Numbered from the stretch's first letter, positions 15,307 through 23,966 are shown. The stretch: 39,385 nt of DNA from Symploca sp. SIO2E9 (GCA_010692645.1 JAAHGS010000051.1:1-39385); one strand, 5' to 3'. Numbers and translations are program-made. Notes: a model not told the origin generated them from the letters alone.

Positions 15307-16191
15307 TTGCTTGTTATCCTCTCTACTTTTAGTTGGACTTTGGTTTCCTTACGTCGAACTCAAATATCGATAAGTTTAGTAGCTTGCCTCTGGTTGCAAT
15401 CGTGTACTAAACCCCCAGAAGCAAGAGATACCACAACCGATTCCTTACAGGGGAAGCTAGTTTTAACAGGTTCTAGTACTGTGGCACCGCTGGTTTCAGA
15501 AATAGGCAAGCGCTTTGAATCAGAGCATCCCAAGGTAAAGGTTGATGTTCAGACAGGAGGCTCATCTCGCGGCATGACTGATGCTCGTCAAGGAAGCGCT
15601 GATATTGGCATGGTTTCTAGAAATCTCAAAGATAATGAACAGGATCTCCAAGCTTTTACTATCGCTAAAGATGGTATTGGTATTATCCTCCATAAAGATA
15701 ATCCAGTGCAGTCCCTGGCAAATCAACAGGTAGTCGCTATCTATACAGGCAAGATTGATAACTGGAAGCAAGTGGGAGGCAAAAATGCGCCCATTACTGT
15801 GGTTAACAAAGCGGAGGGGCGTTCCACCCTCGAACTTTTTCTCAAGTACTTCCAAATTAAAAATAGTGAAATTAAGGCTCAGGTAGTGATTGGCGACAAC
15901 CAGCAGGGAATCAAGACGGTAGCGGGCAACCCCAATGCTATTAGCTATGTCTCGATTGGCACAGCAGAATACTTGATTACACAAGGAGCTCCCATCCAGC
16001 TGCTGCCAGTCAGTGGGGTGGTAGCGACAACAGAGAATGTTCAGAATGGTACTTTCCCATTATCCCGTCCCCTTAATTTGGTAACTAAAACCAAGCCCCA
16101 AGGCTTAGATAAGGAATTTATTGATTTCGCAAGCTCTCCACAGGTGCAAGATATTGTTAAAGAGCAAAACTTTGTCCCACTCCAGAACTGA
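15307..16191 (+). CDS. pstS: Phosphate ABC transporter substrate-binding lipoprotein PstS
   Basis: PstS captures phosphate outside the inner membrane and hands it to PstCA. The N-terminus is a lipoprotein signal: basic LRRTQ, hydrophobic ISISLVACLWL, then LQSC with the lipidated Cys. The PBP core shows LTGSSTVAPLVSEIGKRF, VDVQTGGSSRGMTDARQGSADIGMVSRNL, both phosphate-loop motifs, and typical NKAEGRSTLELF. Two TTG starts are possible: 15307 (GGGGAAG upstream) or 15340, which would give a compact 22-residue signal peptide and leave room for a -10 at 15300. It leads the pstSCAB operon behind a Pho box. Confidence 0.93.
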   Translation: MLVILSTFSWTLVSLRRTQISISLVACLWLQSCTKPPEARDTTTDSLQGKLVLTGSSTVAPLVSEIGKRFESEHPKVKVDVQTGGSSRGMTDARQGSADIGMVSRNLKDNEQDLQAFTIAKDGIGIILHKDNPVQSLANQQVVAIYTGKIDNWKQVGGKNAPITVVNKAEGRSTLELFLKYFQIKNSEIKAQVVIGDNQQGIKTVAGNPNAISYVSIGTAEYLITQGAPIQLLPVSGVVATTENVQNGTFPLSRPLNLVTKTKPQGLDKEFIDFASSPQVQDIVKEQNFVPLQN

Positions 16192-17026
16192 TTACATCCT
16201 GATTTGGACTCTGCGGGGCTTTGCCTTGGTGGCAGGTGTTATTGCTGTGGTGATTATCCTGTTCTTGGTGGTGGAAGCACTGCCCATAATCTCTCAGGTG
16301 GGATTGCTGCGCTTTTTTAGCGATTCTTCGTGGAATCCAGCCGAGGAGCTTTACAACTTCACCCCTATGCTTTGGGGTACTCTACTAGTGACAGCTGGTT
16401 CTGTGCTAATTGCTGCACCACTAGGGATTATGTCTGCTGTCTTTTGTCAGTATTATGCTCCTGCTCCAATTGCTGGAGTATATCGGCGGCTGATTGAGTT
16501 ACTGGCAGGGATTCCGTCAGTTGTCTACGGCTTCTGGGGTTTGGTGGTGCTAGTGCCTCTGATTAGACAGCTACGGGCACCAGGAACCAGTCTCTTGGCC
16601 GGAATTGTCATCCTCTCGCTGATGATTTTACCAACTATTGCCCTGACGGCAGATGCTAGTTTTGCCAAGGTTCCGACCAATTATCTGCAAGGGGCGGTAG
16701 CGCTGGGACTCTCCCGTTGGGCAATGGTTTGGGGCATTGTCTTTCCCGCTGCCAAATCGGGGCTATTTACTGGCTTAATTTTAGGAACTGGACGCGGCAT
16801 TGGCGAAACGATGGCAGTTCTAATGGTTTGCGGTAATGTGGTACAGACACCTAAAAGCCTATTTGATTCGATGCGAACCCTCACCGCCAATATTGCCTTG
16901 GAAATGGCTTATGCCACCGGAAATCATCGCTCGGCACTTTTCATTACTGGCTTAGGGCTGATGCTCATGATTGTGGTACTCGTAGCAGCGGCAGAAGTAA
17001 TCAGCAAAGGAAAAATTTATCAGTGA
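16172..17026 (+). CDS. pstC: Phosphate ABC transporter permease PstC
   Basis: PstC is one of the two inner-membrane permease subunits for phosphate uptake. Six hydrophobic segments are visible. The cytoplasmic coupling loop reads ALGLSRWAMVWGIVFPAAKSGLFTGLILGTGRGIGETMAV, which is diagnostic for PstC/PstA. The frame is open from 16121; I choose TTG 16172 (MSHSRTDYILIWTL), which overlaps pstS by 20 bp, since the segment before it duplicates pstS sequence. The stop overlaps the pstA start by 4 bp (GTGA), so translation is coupled. Confidence 0.92.
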   Translation: MSHSRTDYILIWTLRGFALVAGVIAVVIILFLVVEALPIISQVGLLRFFSDSSWNPAEELYNFTPMLWGTLLVTAGSVLIAAPLGIMSAVFCQYYAPAPIAGVYRRLIELLAGIPSVVYGFWGLVVLVPLIRQLRAPGTSLLAGIVILSLMILPTIALTADASFAKVPTNYLQGAVALGLSRWAMVWGIVFPAAKSGLFTGLILGTGRGIGETMAVLMVCGNVVQTPKSLFDSMRTLTANIALEMAYATGNHRSALFITGLGLMLMIVVLVAAAEVISKGKIYQ

Positions 17027-17907
17027 GAACCAACAACTCAGCATTGAGTACTCACCATAGAGCATTATCAAACTCCTTACTACCTACTATCGTGATCTGG
17101 GCGATCGCTGTTTCGATAAGTGCTCTGTTCCTCTGGATTTTGAGCGATATTGTTTGGCACGGTATAGGACAAATTTCCTGGGAGTTTCTCACAAGTGAAC
17201 CTAAAAATGCAGGGCGCGAGGGAGGTATTGCTCCAATTCTCGTCTCTACTATCCTGATTTTGAGTACCTGCATGGCAGTTTCGGTTCCTATTGGGGTAGG
17301 CACTGCCGCGCTCCTAGCTGAGTTCACAGTTATACAGAGCCTGTTTGGGCTTCTCGTACGTCGCAGCCTAGATGTGCTGGCGGGAGTACCGTCAATTGTC
17401 TTTGGGTTGTTTGGCAATGCCTTTTTCTGCAAAACACTGGGGTTGGGCTTTTCAATTTTGTCTGGTGGCTTGACCCTTGCTTGTATGGTATTGCCAATCC
17501 TGATTCGCGCCACTGAGGAGGGATTTCGCGCTGTTCCTAACGATTATCGGCTGGGAGCCGCAGCTCTCGGCTACTCCCGCACCACCACCTTCTGGCAATT
17601 GCTCTTGCCAGCAGCAGCGCCAGGGCTATTAGTAGGATTAGTCTTAGGTATAGGGCGGGCAATTGCGGAAACCGCAGCTCTGATTTTTACCAGTGGCTAT
17701 GTGGATCGAATGCCAGAATCTTGGCTCGATTCAGGGCGCAGCCTCTCAATCCACATTTTTGATTTATCGATGAATGTAGCAGGGGGAGATGACAAAGCCT
17801 ACGCCTCGGCTTTGGTACTGTTAGTTTTGCTGTTGGTAATCAATGGCACGGTAACTTGGATTGCCCAGTATTGGTTAAATCAGAGGTTCAAATCCTTTCC
17901 ACCCTAA
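17023..17907 (+). CDS. pstA: Phosphate ABC transporter permease PstA
   Basis: The second permease subunit of the phosphate transporter, 294 residues with six membrane segments. The family loop is clear: AALGYSRTTTFWQLLLPAAAPGLLVGLVLGIGRAIAETAAL at about 186-226. The GTG start overlaps the pstC stop in GTGA. The usual next gene, pstB, is separated by 204 bases holding a repeat element, so pstB may depend on read-through or on its own promoter. Confidence 0.94.
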   Translation: MRTNNSALSTHHRALSNSLLPTIVIWAIAVSISALFLWILSDIVWHGIGQISWEFLTSEPKNAGREGGIAPILVSTILILSTCMAVSVPIGVGTAALLAEFTVIQSLFGLLVRRSLDVLAGVPSIVFGLFGNAFFCKTLGLGFSILSGGLTLACMVLPILIRATEEGFRAVPNDYRLGAAALGYSRTTTFWQLLLPAAAPGLLVGLVLGIGRAIAETAALIFTSGYVDRMPESWLDSGRSLSIHIFDLSMNVAGGDDKAYASALVLLVLLLVINGTVTWIAQYWLNQRFKSFPP

Positions 17908-17910
17908 AAA

Positions 17911-18035
17911 TTTCCCTTGAAACTAACTTAGAAATAAATTATCCAATTAACGCCAGGAACACAACGTAAAGACTCTTCTCCCCATCTCCCACTGCTCGAT
18001 TGGATATTTTTTTATTTGGAAGTTCTTTGGAAGTT
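17911..18035. repeat. Repeat element inserted between pstA and pstB, element copy 4
   Basis: AGAAATAAATTATCCAATT (17930-17948) is the exact reverse complement of 33323-33341. It continues with a block like the inverted ACGTCGTGTTTCT block of 33305 (here GGAACACAACGTAAAG) and a short CCCCATCTCCC core (17980-17990). On the right, ATTGGATATTTTTTTATTTG (17999-18018) mirrors the left arm, followed by GAAGTTC, so the unit has imperfect inverted ends. Continuous similarity to the 33171-33356 copy is seen by eye over about 60 bases. Confidence 0.7.
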
Positions 18036-18111
18036 TCTAATCGGTATTCTCGGTGCGAAGGTATAAGAGTGAAAAAAAATCCTACTTGATCAATTAACAA
18101 TTTGTACTTCG

Positions 18112-18936
18112 ATGAGTATCTTTGAACCCCTAGGGTCAATTCCTGAACCATCTCCAAATTACGAATTACCTCAGCCTCTGATTCAGACTCAGCTCTTGAG
18201 TCTGCACTATGGGAAAACAACTGCTTTTAAAGATATAACTTTGTCAATTTATGCTCAAACGATTACGGCATTGGTTGGTCCTTCTGGTTGCGGTAAAACC
18301 AGTTTCTTGAGCTGCCTCAACCGTATGACTGATTTGATACCCCGCTGCCGAGTGTCGGGCAACATTCGCCTAGGTTCGCTCAATATACTAGATCCTAAAA
18401 TTGATACAATTACCCTACGCCGTCGAGTCGGCATGATTTTCCAAAAACCCAACCCTTTTCCCTTTTCAATTTGGAAAAATTTGGCACTACCATTGCGAGA
18501 GCATGGCATTAAAGACCGCGAACAAATTGATCATATTATCGAAACTACCCTGCAAGATGTAGGACTGTGGAACGAAGTTAAAAACCGTCTTAATACCTCT
18601 GCATTAGCTCTGTCTGGAGGTCAAAAGCAACGCTTGTGTATTGCTCGGGCTTTGGCTTTGAAACCAGAAATTCTTCTGTTAGATGAACCCTGTAGTGCTC
18701 TCGATCCCATTTCGAGTGCTGTAGTTGAGGATCTCATCGCCAGCTTGCGAGGACGTTACACAATTTTAATTGTTACCCATAATCTCGCCCAAGCTCGCAG
18801 AATAGCTGATTATACTGCCCTATTCTGGGTTCAGGATGGGGTAGGGCAATTAATCGAGTACGGTTCAGTCAAGCAGATTTTTGAAGCACCCCAGGAGGCT
18901 TTAACTGCTGCCTATGTTAATGGTATTAGGGGGTAA
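18112..18936 (+). CDS. pstB: Phosphate ABC transporter ATP-binding protein PstB
   Basis: PstB powers phosphate import. The 274 residues contain Walker A GPSGCGKTS (about 58-66), the Q-loop MIFQKPNPFPFSI that is characteristic of PstB, signature LSGGQKQRL, Walker B ILLLDEPCSALDP and the switch His in IVTHN. An N-terminal extension of about 30 residues precedes the ABC core. It is the last gene of the pst operon, 204 bases after pstA. No phoU is present in the window. Confidence 0.95.
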   Translation: MSIFEPLGSIPEPSPNYELPQPLIQTQLLSLHYGKTTAFKDITLSIYAQTITALVGPSGCGKTSFLSCLNRMTDLIPRCRVSGNIRLGSLNILDPKIDTITLRRRVGMIFQKPNPFPFSIWKNLALPLREHGIKDREQIDHIIETTLQDVGLWNEVKNRLNTSALALSGGQKQRLCIARALALKPEILLLDEPCSALDPISSAVVEDLIASLRGRYTILIVTHNLAQARRIADYTALFWVQDGVGQLIEYGSVKQIFEAPQEALTAAYVNGIRG

Positions 18937-18940
18937 ACTA

Positions 18941-19020
18941 CCCACACTTACCCGATAGGGTAAGTGTGGGCTTTCAGCAGCCCTGAGCCGTCTGTACTGA
19001 GATTACAGTGCAGACGGCTC
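18941..19020 (-). ncRNA. Candidate guide (omega) RNA scaffold region at the tnpB 3' end
   Basis: Two strong stems lie side by side in the 3' end of tnpB. One is 13 bp perfect, CCCACACTTACCC (18941-18953) with GGGTAAGTGTGGG (18958-18970), spanning the stop codon. The other is 15 bp, GAGCCGTCTGTACTG (18985-18999) with CAGTGCAGACGGCTC (19006-19020) and one T-G wobble. In characterised TnpB systems the omega RNA overlaps this part of the gene. Its exact ends and guide are not visible here. Confidence 0.5.
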
Positions 19021-20150
19021 GAACCTCCGGGATGGTTTACAATCATCCCCAATGCAGCTATGTTTTGCGAACCGTTATAATCTGCATCACCCGACCAACA
19101 GCAATCAGGGTTTAGGCAATAAAACTTTTTCCCTTTCCTGTCGCCTAAATGTTTACACTTATGACATGTCTTAGAAGTGTAGGCAGGTGGGACAAGGATT
19201 AACTTTACTCCTTTCAAAAGGGATTTGTACTCAAGAAATTGCCTCAACTGGTAGAACGCCCAACTATTCCCTAAACGCTTATCTTTCTTGCTTCTAGGTT
19301 GCTTGTTGGTTCTGTCTCTTATACCAGTTAAGTCTTCAATTGCTATTGCTCTAGAGCTAGTCGCTGCATTATCAACTAGCTCTTTACTGATGTTGTGGTT
19401 TACCCACGACTGAAACCTTTTCTCTCGCCCTCTTAACCGTTTCTGTAGCTGTCTGCATCTTCTGCGACTGCTACGTGTGCCTTTGCTGGCTTTTTGAGAA
19501 AGGATTGCTCTCATTCGCCAGTGATGGTTGCGAATATTTGTTGTCTGTTTGCCTGACCAAGATTGCCCGTCACTTGTAGAAGCGATGTCTGTTCTCCCAA
19601 GGTCTACTCCCAGCACTCCATTACCAGGTGTAGCGGCGTGAATGGGTTTTTCTACTTGGATGTTAATGTAGTAAGTTCCATCTCTGCGCTTGACTAATGT
19701 CGCAGAAGTTGGTTTAGTTCCCTTTAACAAGTGACGCTGATAGTTACCTATCAACAAGTCAAACTTTCGACGATGCTCTAACAGCTTTAGACTAACTCGC
19801 CAATTCTTCTCATCAAACGAGAATATCCTAGCGTCATAACTAGCGCTTGTTGGGGCGAACTCCGTTATTTTCTTTCCTTTTTGTGCTGCGGTCTTTCTGT
19901 TGGCACACACCCGCCTAATGGCTTGTATTGCTAAGTTGGCTGACAACCCAAACTTGGCTCTTACATCGGCGTACACCAACGATTGCATCGCCGTTTTGTT
20001 CGTTAACTTCTTGGGGGTTGTTTTGTTTACCCAGTCGCAAGCGCAGGCGAAAACTAACAAGGTTTGGTCGATCTCTTTTGAGAGAATTTCGTCAGTCTTC
20101 AACTTGCAGCTTACTGTTATAGTCTGGGTTTCTGGTATCAACAACCTCAA
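18948..20150 (-). CDS. tnpB: RNA-guided endonuclease TnpB, apparently intact
   Basis: TnpB proteins are RuvC nucleases guided by an RNA made from the element's own 3' end. The 400-residue frame keeps the full set: RuvC-I GVDLGRTDIA (Asp183), RuvC-II AIAIEDLTGIRD (Glu272), a zinc finger with CHKC (329/332) and CLNPDC (345/350), and RuvC-III GDADYNGSQNIA (Asp357). The last codons KAHTYPIG and stop lie inside a 13-bp-stem hairpin. The start used is TTG 20150. The frame shows no frameshift, in contrast to the decayed copy at 9118, which belongs to a different subgroup. Confidence 0.9.
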   Translation of the reverse strand: MRLLIPETQTITVSCKLKTDEILSKEIDQTLLVFACACDWVNKTTPKKLTNKTAMQSLVYADVRAKFGLSANLAIQAIRRVCANRKTAAQKGKKITEFAPTSASYDARIFSFDEKNWRVSLKLLEHRRKFDLLIGNYQRHLLKGTKPTSATLVKRRDGTYYINIQVEKPIHAATPGNGVLGVDLGRTDIASTSDGQSWSGKQTTNIRNHHWRMRAILSQKASKGTRSSRRRCRQLQKRLRGREKRFQSWVNHNISKELVDNAATSSRAIAIEDLTGIRDRTNKQPRSKKDKRLGNSWAFYQLRQFLEYKSLLKGVKLILVPPAYTSKTCHKCKHLGDRKGKKFYCLNPDCCWSGDADYNGSQNIAALGMIVNHPGGSSRLHCNLSTDGSGLLKAHTYPIG

Positions 20151-20327
20151 CAGGTGACTGTATGATTATAACTCAGATAGGTTCTGACTGGCAATTCCTC
20201 CACACGCTGAATCAAAGATTACAGCGTGGGACTCCTTGCCAGGAAAGTTGAAGAAGGTAGGGGCAGGAGCCAAAAGACAATATTAAGACGAGGATTCAAA
20301 CCATACTTAATTAGCTATGCCAATTAA

Positions 20328-20519
20328 ATTAGGTCCTCTGAAACTAATTCACAGACTTCAATCACTACTAGTGCTGATGCCATAGATGAAGCGATCGCAA
20401 AAGGAATTGACTTAGATGGTTCTCCTATCCCTGAGGCTAAACTTTCATTATATCAGAAAGTTAAGAAATGTTTCAGTTATCGCTCTGATAAAACTTGGTG
20501 GGAAGATAATAATCGATGA
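20328..20519 (+). pseudogene. Fragment of an unrecognised gene next to the tnpB element
   Basis: A frame of 63 codons without any ATG start encodes ADAIDEAIAKGIDLDGSPIP, then a YQKVKKC stretch and WWEDNNR at the end, which reads like real protein. Its upstream part is missing, perhaps lost when the tnpB element arrived. I do not recognise the family. The 20243-20327 segment between it and the element shows nothing. Confidence 0.4.
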
Positions 20520-20725
20520 GGAGTCTCAGTCGTTCAAGGATATCTCTTCTTTCTAAACTCTGAACTTATGAATTTGGCTACTACAATCAGGAGTTTGTAA
20601 CCTGGCTCCAGGACAACCTCATACCTGCAGCCAAGGATCCGGTTCTTAAACAGGTTACCCAGCCATTATATGAGGGCTATCTTAGGAAGACTGCCAGGGC
20701 TTTCTACAAGACTCATGAAGTTTTA

Positions 20726-20992
20726 ATGAGCCAGTCAAGTCGTCTTGAAGCAGAACAAGATGCGTACTTAAAACATATAGAGAATCGTACTCTTCCCGAA
20801 TTCTATTTACAAGAACAGTTTAGGGATTTGGCAGATGGTTTGGGGGCACAAGGGTACGATTGGTATGCAGCCAATTCGGCAGCAGGCTTTTGGCTGAGAC
20901 GGAAGATAGATGGTACTGAAGGAGAGTTTTTCCTATTGCTAGAAAAGTTAATCAAGACCTATGATTCTGACTGGGGAAGTACTAATGATTAA
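20726..20992 (+). CDS. Hypothetical protein, probably the 3' part of a broken gene
   Basis: The ATG at 20726 gives 88 residues (…LPEFYLQEQFRDLADGLG…ANSAAGFWLRRKIDGTEGEFF…), an ordinary-looking soluble protein with no family I recognise. The same frame is open and protein-like back to 20564 (EFGYYNQEFVTWLQDNLIPA then a helical stretch) but has no start codon there, so the gene probably lost its 5' end. It converges with the GGDEF-EAL gene, overlapping it by 11 bp. Confidence 0.5.
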   Translation: MSQSSRLEAEQDAYLKHIENRTLPEFYLQEQFRDLADGLGAQGYDWYAANSAAGFWLRRKIDGTEGEFFLLLEKLIKTYDSDWGSTND

Positions 20993-23318
20993 CTCCATCC
21001 ATCAACAACTTTCTAGCCGCATCACTATCCACGGGCTTGGAAAACAAGTATCCTTGCCCATATTCGCATTGCAATGCTAGTAGGGAATTTGCCTGCTCTA
21101 AAACCTCAATGCCTTCAGCAACAACTTCTATATCAAGAGTTTGAGCAAGGTTCACAATCGCTTGAATAATTTCTGCGTTTTTGCCCGGTGCCCCAATCCT
21201 GCTGACGAAAGAGCGGTCAATTTTGAGTGTGTTTATGGGAAAATTATCCAGCCTAGACAAGGAAGAATAACCAGTACCGAAATCATCAATACACAAATTA
21301 ATCTTTCTTTGTTTGAGCTGTAGGAGCCAACTCCTAACTAAGTCTGGATTTTCCATAACCTCACTTTCTGTAATCTCTAGCTTCAGGCTACTTGCTGAAA
21401 GTTCTGTTTCCTGAAGGATAGCGTCAATTTGTTGGATCACATCTGGTTGAGTAAATTGTTGGCAAGAAAGATTGACGTTAATCGTCAAAGGTTGAATATC
21501 TTGAAACTCCTCCTGCCAGAGTTTCATCTGATGACAGGCTTGTCGCAAGGTCCACCAGTCCATTGGGGAAATCAGTCCAGTCTCTTCGGCTGTCGGTATA
21601 AACTCGGTTGGATATACTAAACCACGCTGTGGGTGCTGCCAACGCAATAAGGCTTCAAAACCGATAATTCTGCCAGTAGCAAGGGATACTATTGGTTGAT
21701 AATATACCCTAAACTCTTGCCGTTCAATTGCTCGCCGCAAATCTGTCTCCAGCTGCAATCTATCTACAGCATGGCTGTACATAGTACTATCAAAGATTAC
21801 GTAGCAAGACTGAGCTTCTGCCTTAGCGCGATACATGGCAATGCTAGCATTTCGCATTAAGTCTTCTGGTTGGACAACTAAATCGCTTCCCACTGCTTCC
21901 GTTCTTTGCGCCAAGGCTAAGGGAAGGGCTCCACTCATGTGAATGTAGCTGGCTGTACTTAGAGCAATACCAATGCTTACACTCATGAAAACTTCAGATT
22001 TGTCTAAGCAGAAGGGTGAACTGAGAGTGTTATCGATCGCATCAGCAATGCTAGTGGCTTCGGTGAGCTCCTCAATGCCTTCAAGGAGTATAGCAAACTC
22101 GTCTCCTCCCAGACGCGCTAAGGTATCAGTAGGGCGCAAACAAGTCTCAATCCGATCAGCAAAAGATTGCAGGAGTTGATCTCCTACTTTATTTCCCAAG
22201 CTATCGTTGACCAGCTGGAAGCGATTGAGGTCTAGAAACAGTACAGCTAGCAGATATCGATGATCAAATGAGTGGCTTCTTCTATACTGTTTAGCAACTC
22301 TAAAAGCCCGCCTCAAGCGGTCCATGAATAAAGCCCGATTAGCTAGCCCTGTCAGCTGATCATAAAAGGCATTATAAATTAGTTGTGCCTCCGCCTGTTT
22401 GCGCTCGGTGATATCCCTGCCTATAGACTGGAACTCAACAATAGTGTCACCTTGTTTGTTCGTAATCACTCTATCAGTCCATTGCTGCCAGCGAATCTCC
22501 CCATTCGGCATCAAGATCTGATATTCTCTAGTTATAACTGGCTGACTCAAGCTCAGTTTGGCAAGGTGGCTTTGGATCTTGTCCCTGTACTGCTCAGGAA
22601 TCATCGGGAAAAAACTGTATCCGATTAATTCCTTCTGGGTTTTACTGAAATAACAGCAGTAGGCGTCATTAACAAAAGTCAGGGTACCATCAGCAACAAA
22701 TCTACAGATTGGTTCAGTTTGCTCTTGAACAACACGGCAATATCTTTCTTGGCTCTTGTGCAGCTGTTCCTCCAACTGCCTAGGTTCAGTAATGTCAATT
22801 CCTGTCCAACAGAAGCAATCAATTTTACCGTTGGTTCTAAACTTCGGATGAATGCGCCACTCTACTAACAGTTTTCTACCATCCTTGGTCAGCACCCTAC
22901 TTTCTTGCTCAATTGGTTGGTTTAATTTTTCTAGAGGAACAGGATTTTGTGCCTCTAGAAACATCTGTACTAGCGACTCACGTTCATCTTCAGGGATGAA
23001 AGTTGATAGATAATCAATTCCCAAAACCTGATCTAGAGTATAGCCTAGTACTTTGAGGAACCATTGATTCATCATTACTGTCTTGCCGTCAGAATCAATG
23101 ACCACAAAAAAGGCAGCGCTAGTTTCAATTAAAGTTGTATTTATATCTCTTTCCTGGTACAGTTGTTTAGACGGTATTTTGAGGCTTTCAGGTGATTCCA
23201 GTTGGTTTTCTATAGCTGCTACTTGCTTGAAGCTTCGATTTTTTTTGGAAGAAAATCGAGAAATTATGAGAGTAAACAGGAGAGGAATTAAGCAAGTTAA
23301 TACTGATATTAAAATCAT
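20982..23318 (-). CDS. Membrane-anchored PAS-PAS-GGDEF-EAL protein (c-di-GMP turnover)
   Basis: The protein makes and/or degrades the second messenger c-di-GMP. From the ATG at 23318 it has one N-terminal membrane segment (MILISVLTCLIPLLFTLII), two PAS domains (roughly 70-185 and 195-315, each ending in a PAC-like W-x-G-x-DITE or GRDITERK), a GGDEF domain with an intact RLGGDEFA site, and an EAL domain with GFEALLRW, DDFGTGYSSL and KIDRSFV. The GGDEF domain contains an insertion of about 30 residues rich in Ala and Leu. The frame is open to a TTG at 23429, but those 37 extra residues have no ribosome-binding site and look non-coding. Confidence 0.92.
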   Translation of the reverse strand: MILISVLTCLIPLLFTLIISRFSSKKNRSFKQVAAIENQLESPESLKIPSKQLYQERDINTTLIETSAAFFVVIDSDGKTVMMNQWFLKVLGYTLDQVLGIDYLSTFIPEDERESLVQMFLEAQNPVPLEKLNQPIEQESRVLTKDGRKLLVEWRIHPKFRTNGKIDCFCWTGIDITEPRQLEEQLHKSQERYCRVVQEQTEPICRFVADGTLTFVNDAYCCYFSKTQKELIGYSFFPMIPEQYRDKIQSHLAKLSLSQPVITREYQILMPNGEIRWQQWTDRVITNKQGDTIVEFQSIGRDITERKQAEAQLIYNAFYDQLTGLANRALFMDRLRRAFRVAKQYRRSHSFDHRYLLAVLFLDLNRFQLVNDSLGNKVGDQLLQSFADRIETCLRPTDTLARLGGDEFAILLEGIEELTEATSIADAIDNTLSSPFCLDKSEVFMSVSIGIALSTASYIHMSGALPLALAQRTEAVGSDLVVQPEDLMRNASIAMYRAKAEAQSCYVIFDSTMYSHAVDRLQLETDLRRAIERQEFRVYYQPIVSLATGRIIGFEALLRWQHPQRGLVYPTEFIPTAEETGLISPMDWWTLRQACHQMKLWQEEFQDIQPLTINVNLSCQQFTQPDVIQQIDAILQETELSASSLKLEITESEVMENPDLVRSWLLQLKQRKINLCIDDFGTGYSSLSRLDNFPINTLKIDRSFVSRIGAPGKNAEIIQAIVNLAQTLDIEVVAEGIEVLEQANSLLALQCEYGQGYLFSKPVDSDAARKLLMDGVNH

Positions 23319-23593
23319 TGACTCAAAACTGACATGCGAATTAATCCGACCAAGCCTAGGCAAAAGACTAATGCCGATTGAGCATAGATACCGATTCCAA
23401 TCGCTGAAGTTACCAACACTCCCTACCAAAGGTGAACAAAATTTGGTGTAGGTTTTCTAGCTAAGTATCCAAGAAATTACCCTTAAGTAAGGCTTTTAGC
23501 TTTTTTGAGAGCTATTCCCCACAGCTTTTTTAGCTCACCCCCCTACAAACAACTTTGGGTCATACAGATCACTAATCTTGCTATAATCAGATT

Positions 23594-23781
23594 TAGCTTT
23601 GCTAAAGTTTATTATGTTGGATTACTCAGGATTTGGTATGAGGGGTTAGGCAATCTGCTTCACAGAAGCCTTAACCTGCAAAGACAAAAGCCTCCTAGAA
23701 ATAAAAGTTTGCGCTTGGTAGATGCATCGCTGTAGATTCAGGAGCCATCACCGACGAGTCCCTTGGGATGGTGCGTTTTTT
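23594..23781 (+). ncRNA. Candidate structured non-coding RNA with intrinsic terminator
   Basis: A perfect TATAAT lies at 23582-23587 and a T6 run at 23776-23781 follows a hairpin (CACC 23749-23752/GGTG 23770-23773 with inner TCC/GGA). Between them, GGTTAGGC pairs with GCCTTAACC (one bulge), GCAAA with TTTGC, and CTCCT with AGGAG. The interval has no convincing gene; the 76-codon frame 23505-23735 looks random. About 190 nt with a promoter-like start and a terminator fits an sRNA, for example of 6S size, but no family motif is recognised. Confidence 0.4.
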
Positions 23782-23942
23782 CATTTGCCAGTAATGAAAA
23801 ATGCATTCTGGGCAGACTACTATACAATACACAAATCTCGAATCTCAATCAAGACTGTTGATTGAATTGAGTAGCTCTGGCAATTTTCAGCTAAATCTAC
23901 TGTACCCTGGTTAAAGACAAAACCTAGCTTGGTCAGTTGTAA

Positions 23943-23966
23943 CAAAAAAGGGCAGCCGAAGCCGCC
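23943..23966 (-). terminator. Intrinsic terminator of rtcB
   Basis: On the minus strand, GGCGGC, a TTCG tetraloop and GCTGCC (one G-T pair) form a 6-bp stem followed at once by CTTTTTT. It lies 40 bases after the rtcB stop codon and is oriented to end that transcript. Confidence 0.85.

Larger units (their letters stand above)
18941..20242 (-). mobile_element. IS200/IS605-type element carrying tnpB only
   Basis: The unit is a tnpB gene bounded by strong hairpins: 18941-18970 at its 3' end and 20188-20242 beyond its 5' end. The latter pairs CTGGCAA with TTGCCAG and, inside, CACGCTG with CAGCGTG. No tnpA (Y1 transposase) is present, so it would need one in trans. Exact ends cannot be fixed without an empty site. 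It lies directly after pstB, and broken gene pieces follow beyond it. Confidence 0.7.

Noticed and set aside
16121-16171. Earlier start of PstC inside pstS
   Set aside because: It would overlap 71 bp of pstS and adds residues that do not resemble PstC; TTG 16172 gives a compact cytoplasmic N-terminus.
23505-23735. 76-codon frame in the gap after the GGDEF-EAL gene
   Set aside because: No ribosome-binding site, low-similarity composition, and it runs across the paired segments of the candidate RNA.
23740-23781. Hammerhead-ribozyme-like core (CCGACGAG, stem TCCC/GGGA)
   Set aside because: The CUGANGA box has a mismatch, no GAAA box follows the stem, and no cleavage-site context is present; the T-run makes a terminator more likely.
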